From NCBI GenBank assembly GCA_028714695.1, contig JAQTLX010000001.1, positions 62,001-126,000 of the forward strand: a DNA stretch of 64,000 nt, given 5' to 3'. Below the pieces are notes generated by a model. The model saw only the letters and a list, made by a program, of their open reading frames with translations. It did not search any database and was not told the DNA's origin. Source of the stretch: Ignavibacteria bacterium (GTDB lineage Bacteria; Bacteroidota; Ignavibacteria; Tepidaquicellales; Tepidaquicellaceae). Positions 27,414 to 34,290 of the stretch are shown here, in pieces. A program made the translations under genes and the position numbers. Numbering within the stretch: the stretch's first letter is position 1; each line of letters opens with the position of its first letter.

Positions 27414-28247
27414 TTAATTGTTTATAAATCCTACGGCCTCTCCAATCACTCTCTCTATTGCATCCGTCGTTCCCGCGAACGGATGAGCGCCGCCGAACGT
27501 ATGCCCGGTCTTTTCCATTATAACAAGTTTCGATTTTTCTTTATCGCATAAATTATACAACGTTTCCGCTTCCGATGTATCGACTGCTAAATCTTCCGTT
27601 CCCTGCATTATAAGAACAGGTACTTTGATTTTCTTCATCGCTCCGCATATATCCAGACGTTCGTAATTATTCTCTATATCCTCGAGCAGCGTTACGTTCA
27701 TTCTCATCTTCTGTTTTGTTCTCGTATTCAGCGCCTCTATGAATCCTCTTTCTTTCCAGTTCTTTCTTGTTTCATTGCCGTACCTGTCAAATTCTGATAC
27801 TGATGCAAGCGCTATTAATTTCTTTATCCTCATGTCTTCCGCCGTCTTCAATATCGCAATGCCTCCGCCTCTTGAATGGCCTGCAAGTATTAAATTATCA
27901 AAATCAAAATTGTAATTCTCTTTTTCCTTTTCAAGATAATCCAGTAAATTGCCAAGATCATCGAGTTCTTTTGAAAAAGTATTTTGCGCGAACAAATCCA
28001 GCCTGTCAAAATCAACCGGATTGTCTTTCGAATTGTCCGTCCCGTTGAATGAAAAATTGAAAGATACTACAAAAACTCCTTCCCGCGAAATTTTTTCCAT
28101 CATGTACGGAAAGCATCCCCAATCCTTAAATCCCTTGAATCCGTGGCAGAATACCAGTAAAGGCAGTTTCTTTTTCAAATTTTCATCGTACCTTAGGTCA
28201 ATATTTAATATATCTCCGCTCTTGTTTTTGATTTTAATGTTTTTCAT
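27414..28247 (-). CDS. Alpha/beta hydrolase (dienelactone/prolyl-oligopeptidase-like)
   Basis: 277 residues, no signal peptide, so cytoplasmic. Oxyanion segment VFCHGFKGFKDWG (about 32-44), nucleophile elbow GHSRGGG (Ser about 124), Asp in MQGTEDLAVD (about 218) and His in GHTFGGAHPF (about 247) complete the catalytic triad. Length and order fit the BAAT/acyl-CoA thioester hydrolase and DLH-like group. It is divergent from, and 50 bp away from, the acyl carrier protein gene, so a role in releasing or editing acyl groups is possible but inferred only from position. Confidence 0.8.
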   Translation of the reverse strand: MKNIKIKNKSGDILNIDLRYDENLKKKLPLLVFCHGFKGFKDWGCFPYMMEKISREGVFVVSFNFSFNGTDNSKDNPVDFDRLDLFAQNTFSKELDDLGNLLDYLEKEKENYNFDFDNLILAGHSRGGGIAILKTAEDMRIKKLIALASVSEFDRYGNETRKNWKERGFIEALNTRTKQKMRMNVTLLEDIENNYERLDICGAMKKIKVPVLIMQGTEDLAVDTSEAETLYNLCDKEKSKLVIMEKTGHTFGGAHPFAGTTDAIERVIGEAVGFINN

Positions 28248-28297
28248 TTAATTATTATTTTAAACATGAATTTAAACACAATTTAAAAACATATATT

Positions 28298-28528
28298 ATG
28301 GAAGAAAAGTTAATAAATTTTATCAAGGGAGAATATCTCGATGACGATGATATCGTGATTACAAAAGATACGAAATTAATCTCAAGCGGACTTATTGATT
28401 CTTTCTCGCTTGTGTCTCTTCAGACTTATATTGAAAGAGAATTCGGAAAAAGAATCCCTGCTCCGAAAATTACTGCGGAATCTTTTGATACGGTCGGTCA
28501 GATGATTGAAATCATCAATCAGTTCTGA
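28298..28528 (+). CDS. Acyl carrier protein of a surface-acylation cluster
   Basis: 76 residues. The four-helix ACP pattern carries GLIDSFSLV with the phosphopantetheine attachment Ser at position 35; the DSF variant of DSL is also seen in DltC-like carriers. It is acidic overall, as ACPs are. The MBOAT gene begins 4 bp after its stop, so the two are co-transcribed. By context it would present an activated acyl or aminoacyl group as a thioester to the MBOAT on the cytoplasmic face. No AMP-ligase gene that would load it lies within the window. Confidence 0.85.
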   Translation: MEEKLINFIKGEYLDDDDIVITKDTKLISSGLIDSFSLVSLQTYIEREFGKRIPAPKITAESFDTVGQMIEIINQF

Positions 28529-28532
28529 TTGA

Positions 28533-29684
28533 ATGAGGCTGGGATTCCTGTTCATATCGTTCCTCGCGGGCTCGCTTATAATTTACTGGACTCTGCCTAA
28601 CCAGAAATCAAGAACTGTCTTCCTCGGTCTGGCAAGTTTGATTTTTATTCTTCTGGCTGATAAACTCGCGGGACGAATTGTGGTAGTCCTTACTATCTAT
28701 ACTTACTTTTTCTCCGTTCTGATAGAACATTCGAAATTCAAATCGCTCTATCATAAAATATCCGTTGCCGGAATCGTATTGCTGCTCGCGTTTTTCAAGT
28801 ATATGGGATTTCTGGATAAATACATCCATTCCGTTACGCATTTTTTTATGCAGAACCCCGCGCATCCGTTCGAGAAAATTCTAGTTCCGCTCGGTCTCTC
28901 GTATATAACTTTCAGATACATCAGTTATCTGACCGATATTTACTGGGGCATAAATAAGAAAACCGATATTTATACACTTCTCTTTTACGGCGGACTTTTT
29001 ACAACATTTCTTTCGGGACCTATCGACAGATATGAACGGCTTGAAAAACAAATCAATGTCTTCCGTATCTATTTCAAAAAAGACTTTGTCTATGAAGGAT
29101 TTGAAAGAATCACAATCGGTCTGTTCAAAAAATTCGTAATAGCAGACTGGATAGGTTACATCATAAACAATATCAACTCCGACCCCGGCGGTCATTCGCT
29201 CGGAGTGAGAGCGGTAGTCCTGTTCGGTTTTTCAATTCAACTCTATATGGATTTCGCGGGTTACAGCGATATTGCAATCGGCGCTTCGCGTTTGTTCGGT
29301 CTGAAGATAATGGAAAATTTCAACAGCCCTTATACTAAACCCAACATCTCGCAGTTCTGGAGAAGTTGGCATATATCGCTCTCCGACTGGATTCGCGATT
29401 ATTTGTTTTTCCCGCTTAGCAAATACAGCGAAAATAAAATATGGCTGCTAATTATTGTCCCCATTATTTCAATGGGACTGTGCGGCATGTGGCACGGCTC
29501 GGAAATGAAATTCGCGGTGTGGGGGATGTACCACGGCGCGGGACTTTCGTTCTTTCAGTTTTGGAGCATCTGGAAAAGAAAAAATAAATCCCTGAAAAAA
29601 TTTACCGAAACAAAATCGTTTAACTTTTTCTCAATAATCATTACTTTCGTTTTCGTAACTATCGGATGGCTGTTCTTCAGATGA
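28533..29684 (+). CDS. MBOAT-family O-acyltransferase (DltB/AlgI-like)
   Basis: 383 residues with roughly ten membrane segments. The family core is clear: SQFWRSWHISLSDWIRDYLF (about 268-287), then WHG with His321 and MYHG with His334, the conserved active-site histidines. It is shorter than AlgI (about 470 residues), stopping at TIGWLFFR, where AlgI-type proteins usually run on; the missing tail is where some relatives carry a fused acyl-shuttle motif. Its stop overlaps the next start as ATGA, so translation is coupled. It should move the acyl group from the ACP across the inner membrane to an extracytoplasmic acceptor. Confidence 0.9.
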   Translation: MRLGFLFISFLAGSLIIYWTLPNQKSRTVFLGLASLIFILLADKLAGRIVVVLTIYTYFFSVLIEHSKFKSLYHKISVAGIVLLLAFFKYMGFLDKYIHSVTHFFMQNPAHPFEKILVPLGLSYITFRYISYLTDIYWGINKKTDIYTLLFYGGLFTTFLSGPIDRYERLEKQINVFRIYFKKDFVYEGFERITIGLFKKFVIADWIGYIINNINSDPGGHSLGVRAVVLFGFSIQLYMDFAGYSDIAIGASRLFGLKIMENFNSPYTKPNISQFWRSWHISLSDWIRDYLFFPLSKYSENKIWLLIIVPIISMGLCGMWHGSEMKFAVWGMYHGAGLSFFQFWSIWKRKNKSLKKFTETKSFNFFSIIITFVFVTIGWLFFR

Positions 29685-30661
29685 AAAAAATAATTATCAT
29701 ATTGCTCGGTCTTGTATTCGCGTTCATCGTATCGGAAATTATTGTATATAAAATTGTCGGTTATCCCAAAAGAACCGATTCGGTTAAATATGTTTTCCTT
29801 CCCGATTTTAAAGGATTCGAGAATCTCAAATTCAAAGAACCCTATTCGAAATTCTGGACTGTCGAAGGCGGAAATAAGGTTTACTCATATAACAATCTCC
29901 GAATCACGGGAAGAGATGTTTATCCCGATGATAAATCCACTTTGATATTCGTGCTCGGCGATTCATACGTCGAGGCGGCGTCAGTACCTGCTGACTCTAC
30001 AGGCGTTACGATTTTTCAGAATGAACTCAATACGATTGATACGAATTTAAAAGCAATCAACATCGGATATCCGAACAGCGACCCGTATACTCTCTGGTTC
30101 AGGACAATGTTCTTCGAAAAAACATACAAAGCCGATTATGTGATATTGCTTCTGACTCATCTTGACCTGCTTGACCAGAATATGCAGAGACATCCGGACA
30201 CATTGAATTTTGCCGTGCCCGAAAATTTCGGCGAAGTAATTCCACAATCGAAATCCGATAAGTTTTTTGATATATTCAGAAAAAAGTCTGCGGTGTTCAA
30301 TCTGCTTTCAACAAGTATGAGTGTAGCGGGTTCGAAGAAAGATGTAAGTGACGGCATAAGCGATGAATATGTCAAAGACCTGAACAGGAGCATGAAAAAA
30401 CTCCGTGACTGCCTGCTCCGTTATCAAGAGAAATTCGGAGATAAGTTCATTGTTGTATCGCTCGAAGTGAACGATGAAAAAAGCAAAGTGATGTCAGACG
30501 TATGCGATTCGATGAAAATAAATTATGCTGACAGAAAACTTCTTATCCCTGAAAACCAATGGGGGAAAGGCTCTCATTTAAACTATAAAGGCAACAGAGA
30601 ATTCGGGAAATTCCTGTTTGAAATATTTATGCGGTATTATAAAAAAGATAAACTGAAATGA
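29681..30661 (+). CDS. Membrane-anchored SGNH-type acyltransferase (DltD/AlgX-like role)
   Basis: The open frame begins at 29666, but the ATG at 29681 overlaps the MBOAT stop (ATGA) and gives the normal signal-anchor start MKKIIIILLG, so I use it: 326 residues. One N-terminal helix (about 3-26) is followed by an extracytoplasmic domain. Nucleophile motif is LGDSYVEA with Ser95; the third SGNH block resembles LLLTHLDLLDQN; the C-terminal GSHLNYKGN (His about 299) supplies the histidine. This fits SGNH transferases that receive an acyl group from an MBOAT system and put it on a polymer. The acceptor is unknown. Confidence 0.75.
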   Translation: MKKIIIILLGLVFAFIVSEIIVYKIVGYPKRTDSVKYVFLPDFKGFENLKFKEPYSKFWTVEGGNKVYSYNNLRITGRDVYPDDKSTLIFVLGDSYVEAASVPADSTGVTIFQNELNTIDTNLKAINIGYPNSDPYTLWFRTMFFEKTYKADYVILLLTHLDLLDQNMQRHPDTLNFAVPENFGEVIPQSKSDKFFDIFRKKSAVFNLLSTSMSVAGSKKDVSDGISDEYVKDLNRSMKKLRDCLLRYQEKFGDKFIVVSLEVNDEKSKVMSDVCDSMKINYADRKLLIPENQWGKGSHLNYKGNREFGKFLFEIFMRYYKKDKLK

Positions 30662-30699
30662 AAAACAGAAATGAAAAACTGAAATGAAAAACTGACATG
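30648..30699. repeat. 13-bp tandem repeat spanning a stop/start junction
   Basis: Four units of AAAAACTGAAATG (first and last with small changes) at 30648, 30661, 30674 and 30687. Each ends in ATG followed by A. The first ATGA contains the stop of the SGNH gene (30659-30661); only the fourth ATG (30697) opens the microprotein frame. Confidence 0.85.
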
Positions 30700-30852
30700 A
30701 AAAATATTTTTGCATTCATAAAAAATAATAACCTGAGATTATTCGTAATCTCATTCGTACTTTTCCTTATTTTCATAATCTCATTATGCTCAATTGCCTT
30801 GTTGAATATAATCGAAATCGAATCCAACCCGTTCTATTATATGAATTTCTAA
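30697..30852 (+). CDS. DltX-like single-helix microprotein with C-terminal F-x-Y-x-x-F
   Basis: 51 residues, too short for ordinary gene finders. A basic N-terminus (MKNIFAFIKNNNLR) is followed by one strong membrane helix (about 15-39) and a short acidic outer tail ending PFYYMNF, predicting the C-terminus outside the inner membrane. The last six residues, FYYMNF, fit F-x-Y-x-x-F, the type of terminal hexapeptide found on DltX, in which the Tyr carries the acyl group between MBOAT and the SGNH transferase. It lies 35 bp after the SGNH gene on the same strand. Gene reality is inferred from position, topology and the terminal motif. Confidence 0.7.
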   Translation: MKNIFAFIKNNNLRLFVISFVLFLIFIISLCSIALLNIIEIESNPFYYMNF

Positions 30853-31097
30853 ATATTTTGCACACAGAAAAAGCGGATAATTCGGATTCGCACAGATTCA
30901 GTATTTCTTCAATCGGCACATAGAAAGAAAAGATTAACAGATTCTCATAACAAATTTTTTTTTCAAATATATCTTCAATGTTCATATATACATGCAAAGT
31001 TGAAGATTCATTGAGTTTTGGCGAAGGAGGGCAGTAAACAAATTCTTTTATTTTAAGAATACCCCATTATAAAATATCTACAGTACTTTCCGTGCAA

Positions 31098-31201
31098 TCC
31101 CGCGGGCTATAAATTCTTGTTCTTAAATTAGTATAAATTAGTGGGAATTAGCGGCTATATTCTCTTCCGGTAAGTTAGTGAAATTCCTGATAATTAGTGG
31201 C
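31098..31201. repeat. 104-bp direct repeat, copy 1
   Basis: Starts TCCCGCGGGCTATAAATTCT and matches 31281-31384 with a few substitutions (offset 183 bp). Composed of sub-repeats of the AATTAGTGG/AATTAGCGG type. Confidence 0.85.
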
Positions 31202-31280
31202 TATATTTTTATTAATTAGGTTCGTGAAATCCGTGTAAATCCGTGGCTGAATTTCTTTCTGATATCCTTTTTTCTTTTTT

Positions 31281-31384
31281 TCCCGCGGGCTATAAATTCT
31301 TGCTCTTAAATTAGTATCAATTAGTGAAAATTAGCGGCTATATTCTCTTCCAGTAAGTTAGTGAAATTCGTGATAATTAGTGGC
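31281..31384. repeat. 104-bp direct repeat, copy 2
   Basis: Second copy of 31098-31201; the related sequence TTCGTGAAATCCGTGTAAAT lies between the copies, and another relative (AATTCGTGATAATCTGTGGC) at 39311-39330. Confidence 0.85.
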
Positions 31385-31458
31385 AGAATGTACTTGTTCT
31401 TAATTTTCTCTGTTTTTGTTTGCTTTTACTTCTTATTTTGTATGAAAATTATTAAACC

Positions 31459-32049
31459 ATGAGAATCATATTCATATTGCTGATTACCTTAATGTTTTCG
31501 GCATGCTCAAAAGAAAACACAAAAATTACACAGAACAAACAGGATACTATCAAAACGACAGAGTCAAAAAAAGACACGATTCCTCAGACAGATAAATCAA
31601 AGAACGAAGCTTTCATAGTTTCGAAAATTAAGGACGCGCTTGTAAACAACGTTTACAAAAGCGAAATCGGATTAATACCGAAAGAAGACAGAAAATTTTA
31701 TTTCTCTGCAATCGATATTAACGGAGACAGTCGAAACGAATATTTTGTGGCATTCTCGAATTCCTATTTCTGCGGTTCGGGCGGATGCACTGTAGTTATG
31801 CTCAATAGCGAATTCAAACCCAAACAAACATTTACGGTTGTTTCATATCCTATCATTGTTTTAAACGCAAAAACAAAGGGCTGGAACGACCTTGTAATGC
31901 ACAGCGGCGGAAAAGACCACATTCTAAAACACATAAAGGAAAATTATCCTTCCAATCCTTCCGTTATGCCTGAATATACTGACGCCATAGGAAACGACTG
32001 CGTAAAATTATTCGATGACATCGAAAGTTCAACATCGTATGAGTTTTGA
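31459..32049 (+). CDS. Lipoprotein, unknown function
   Basis: 196 residues. A short lipoprotein signal with Cys at residue 16 (LMFSAC) is followed by a Lys/Thr/Asp-rich linker (about 17-50) and a compact C-terminal domain with FSAIDINGDSRNEYFVAF, a stretch that resembles the Asp-rich loops of FG-GAP-like repeats, and an FCGSGGCTVVML segment with two cysteines. It is probably bound to the inner leaflet of the outer membrane. No recognised family. Confidence 0.65.
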   Translation: MRIIFILLITLMFSACSKENTKITQNKQDTIKTTESKKDTIPQTDKSKNEAFIVSKIKDALVNNVYKSEIGLIPKEDRKFYFSAIDINGDSRNEYFVAFSNSYFCGSGGCTVVMLNSEFKPKQTFTVVSYPIIVLNAKTKGWNDLVMHSGGKDHILKHIKENYPSNPSVMPEYTDAIGNDCVKLFDDIESSTSYEF

Positions 32050-32075
32050 ATGAAGCGGGTATAACCATTTTTGTC

Positions 32076-32095
32076 ATACCGGCGAAAGCCGGTAT
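32076..32095. repeat. REP-like hairpin ATACCGGC-GAAA-GCCGGTAT
   Basis: Perfect 8-bp stem with a GAAA tetraloop in the context TGTCATACC...GGTATCCAC, the layout of the widespread bacterial repeat of the type TCATTCCCGCGAAAGCGGGAATCC. A half-element of the same kind occurs at about 39411-39430. Confidence 0.7.
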
Positions 32096-32132
32096 CCACA
32101 TCGTGAAATAAACATGCATCTGTATTTAGTAA

Positions 32133-32186
32133 CCCCATTCTTTAGAATGGGGGAGTAAGAACATTCTCATACTCGGGCTTTAGCCC
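32133..32186. repeat. Two TTTA-loop hairpins
   Basis: CCCCATTC-TTTA-GAATGGGG (32133-32152) and GGGC-TTTA-GCCC (32175-32186). They share loop TTTA with the REP hairpins at 26340 and 26520 but have unrelated stems. Confidence 0.7.
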
Positions 32187-32270
32187 AAATACTCTCTTTT
32201 CGTTCAAAAATATTATCAAAACCTGATAATCCTTTTTCATCCCGTCTGGATATATTTTAAGAAAAAACCT

Positions 32271-32459
32271 ATGCCCGAATACGAAATAACATTAACCAAA
32301 GCATACACCGTAAGAATTGAAGCGGAAAACGAAAAATCCGCAAAACGCCTCACCGAATTCTATACTGGAGACATAAAAGACATCTCAACTCTTCACGACA
32401 GAAAAACCCACCGTTTCGAGATACAGGAAATAGAGTGTAAAGTGAATGAAGTAACTTAA
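32271..32459 (+). CDS. Small cytoplasmic protein, possibly DpnD/PcfM-like
   Basis: 62 residues. The pattern YEITLTKAYTVRIEAENEKSA then FYTGDI and a closing RFEIQEIE strand resembles small beta-alpha proteins of the DpnD/PcfM type, which accompany restriction or mobile genes; this match is from memory of the pattern and tentative. It sits at the left edge of the AT-rich defence-like island, 70 bp before the next gene. Confidence 0.45.
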   Translation: MPEYEITLTKAYTVRIEAENEKSAKRLTEFYTGDIKDISTLHDRKTHRFEIQEIECKVNEVT

Positions 32460-32529
32460 CTCAGTATGCTAAAACATATATTTGAATGCGAAACATTGAA
32501 TATTTAATCATCAAGAATATTATTAATAT

Positions 32530-33231
32530 ATGGATACTCTCACAAATCAAATAAATGGAATGAAAAATCAAACAATGACCTCAAAGGACGTAAAAGCAAT
32601 AGGTAACTTTCTTTCTAACTACTATTCTGATTTACTTTTCATTAAAGAGTTCAGAACTCAAATATCTAACACAGAAAAAGCGCCAGAGGTTTATTTTGAT
32701 AAGGATATTTCAGGTTCTTTTATGAATTTTTTAATTTCATACGGTATTAACCGAAATTTTACTAAAGCTGATATATACAAAGGTGATATTATTAAGGATT
32801 TATTTTATGTAATAAAGAAATATATCTTAATTAATTTATCTAACAGCGAACCAAAATCCGATGATGTTATTCGTCTTGTAGACGTAATAAAGAAAGCTAA
32901 GGACAAAGATAATAATCCGATTACTCCACATAATTTAATATCATTATCTTCAAAAACTCTATTCCTGTATAAGGCGTTTTATTATCCATATGATAGCCAA
33001 GCAAAAGTATCTTTGAATTATAACGGTAATGTGTATCAAGAATTTCATAATAAAGCAGGAAATTATTGGAAGGAAAACAAAGACAACAAAAAAAAGATCG
33101 ATTTTTGCTTGAACGAAATTGCTAAATATACCGATATAATTGAAAATAATTTTAATGGATTTTTCGATGATATAGAGGAAATACGATTTAATCGTTTTGT
33201 AGACAAGATGCTTTGGACTATAGGCGAATAA
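32530..33231 (+). CDS. Unknown protein at the start of a defence-like island
   Basis: 233 residues, mostly helical, rich in Lys, Asn, Asp and Ile, with no signal peptide or membrane helix and no motif I recognise. A central segment (about 155-185; LFLYKAFYYPYD, YQEFHNKAGNYW) is aromatic-rich. Codon use is much more AT-rich than in genes before 32 kb or after 39.5 kb, suggesting acquisition by transfer together with the three genes that follow. Confidence 0.5.
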   Translation: MDTLTNQINGMKNQTMTSKDVKAIGNFLSNYYSDLLFIKEFRTQISNTEKAPEVYFDKDISGSFMNFLISYGINRNFTKADIYKGDIIKDLFYVIKKYILINLSNSEPKSDDVIRLVDVIKKAKDKDNNPITPHNLISLSSKTLFLYKAFYYPYDSQAKVSLNYNGNVYQEFHNKAGNYWKENKDNKKKIDFCLNEIAKYTDIIENNFNGFFDDIEEIRFNRFVDKMLWTIGE

Positions 33232-33393
33232 TCATTATTTTATACATAAATTTATCCTACACATAATTGATGGAACTGGATGTATTGAGAATTAGGGGGT
33301 ATTCTTAATTATGAAATTATATGTAACACTATTATATTGTAATGGAATTTTTACTTTGAAGCAATATATCTTCAACAATATATTATTTTAAAC

Positions 33394-34152
33394 ATGGACA
33401 ATAAAGAGATATTAAAGAATTATGAAAAGGCTATAATAGAAATTTATCACGAGAAGAAATTAACTTGTCTACGTGGATTAAATCAAGATTTTATACATCA
33501 GGGTATACAAATTATGCAATATTATTACGCCATAGAAGCTAGAATTAGGAAATCAAATAAATCAGATTTTGATTATAAAGCAATATTTGATGAGTTAGTC
33601 TTTCTTTCGGATGAAATTATGTATTTTACTGCCATCCTGTATTTTAATAGACCATATATTAACAACCCTCTAGAAAATAAAATAGTATCCGGTGATAAAA
33701 CTTATTATCCTAACATGCAAAATATGTTTGCTAAAAGATATAATATGTATTTGGATATGGTTTATCAGTGTTTATACAATTATTGGGACAGGATAGGAGA
33801 TATATTAGCGTCAATATTTCCTCATAGTATTAAAGAGCATGATGTTATTTTTACAAGAGCTCTTGATGTTGTCCCCGATTCATTAAAGGAATCAGATAAT
33901 TACAAATGGCTGGCTGATTTTAAGAATAATGAATATCGTGAATTCAATTCAAAAAGAAAGAGCATTGTTCATTATGTTACTATTAATACCGAATTCACCA
34001 ATGCTCACCTGGAGAATATTGATAACAAAGATAAAATATCAGAACTTATGGCAGAGAGGGAAAATTACCCCGATTATTTTAATAATCAAATTATATTTAT
34101 AATTGAAGGGTTAATAAAATCTTTAAATTTAGTTGCTGAATATATTAATTAG
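33394..34152 (+). CDS. HEPN-domain protein (Cthe_2314-like), possible RNase
   Basis: 252 residues, all helical. Near the C-terminus, KRKSIVHYV contains R188-x4-H193, the catalytic R-x4-6-H motif of HEPN RNases. Size and the pattern RKSIVHY followed by a final long helix fit the Cthe_2314 HEPN group. HEPN proteins often act as toxins or RNA-cutting effectors in defence and abortive infection. It is encoded between an unknown protein and a fused restriction-modification enzyme, with spacers of 162 and 138 bp. The antitoxin role of the preceding gene is only a guess. Confidence 0.6.
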   Translation: MDNKEILKNYEKAIIEIYHEKKLTCLRGLNQDFIHQGIQIMQYYYAIEARIRKSNKSDFDYKAIFDELVFLSDEIMYFTAILYFNRPYINNPLENKIVSGDKTYYPNMQNMFAKRYNMYLDMVYQCLYNYWDRIGDILASIFPHSIKEHDVIFTRALDVVPDSLKESDNYKWLADFKNNEYREFNSKRKSIVHYVTINTEFTNAHLENIDNKDKISELMAERENYPDYFNNQIIFIIEGLIKSLNLVAEYIN

Positions 34153-34290
34153 TTTGATAACTATGAAACATACAAGAATGCAGGTTGAATGAGAGGGATT
34201 TATGACCTTTATACCTCATTAAGTCCAAAATATTTAATATTTTATAATTAACAAAATACTGTTAAATTCACTTTAATTATTCATAATTAG

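Larger units (their letters stand above)
30853..31458. other. Repeat-rich intergenic region, 606 bp
   Basis: Holds the 104-bp direct repeat pair (31098-31201 and 31281-31384) and several copies of the short phrase GTGAAATTCGTGATAATTAGTGGC or its variants. A minus-strand open frame at 30773-30997 overlaps the microprotein gene and has no ATG at a sensible place; I do not call it. Confidence 0.6.

Noticed and set aside
30773-30997. Minus-strand ORF of 74 residues in the region after the acylation cluster
   Set aside because: It overlaps the microprotein gene, has only an alternative start, and shows no recognisable motif or ribosome site.
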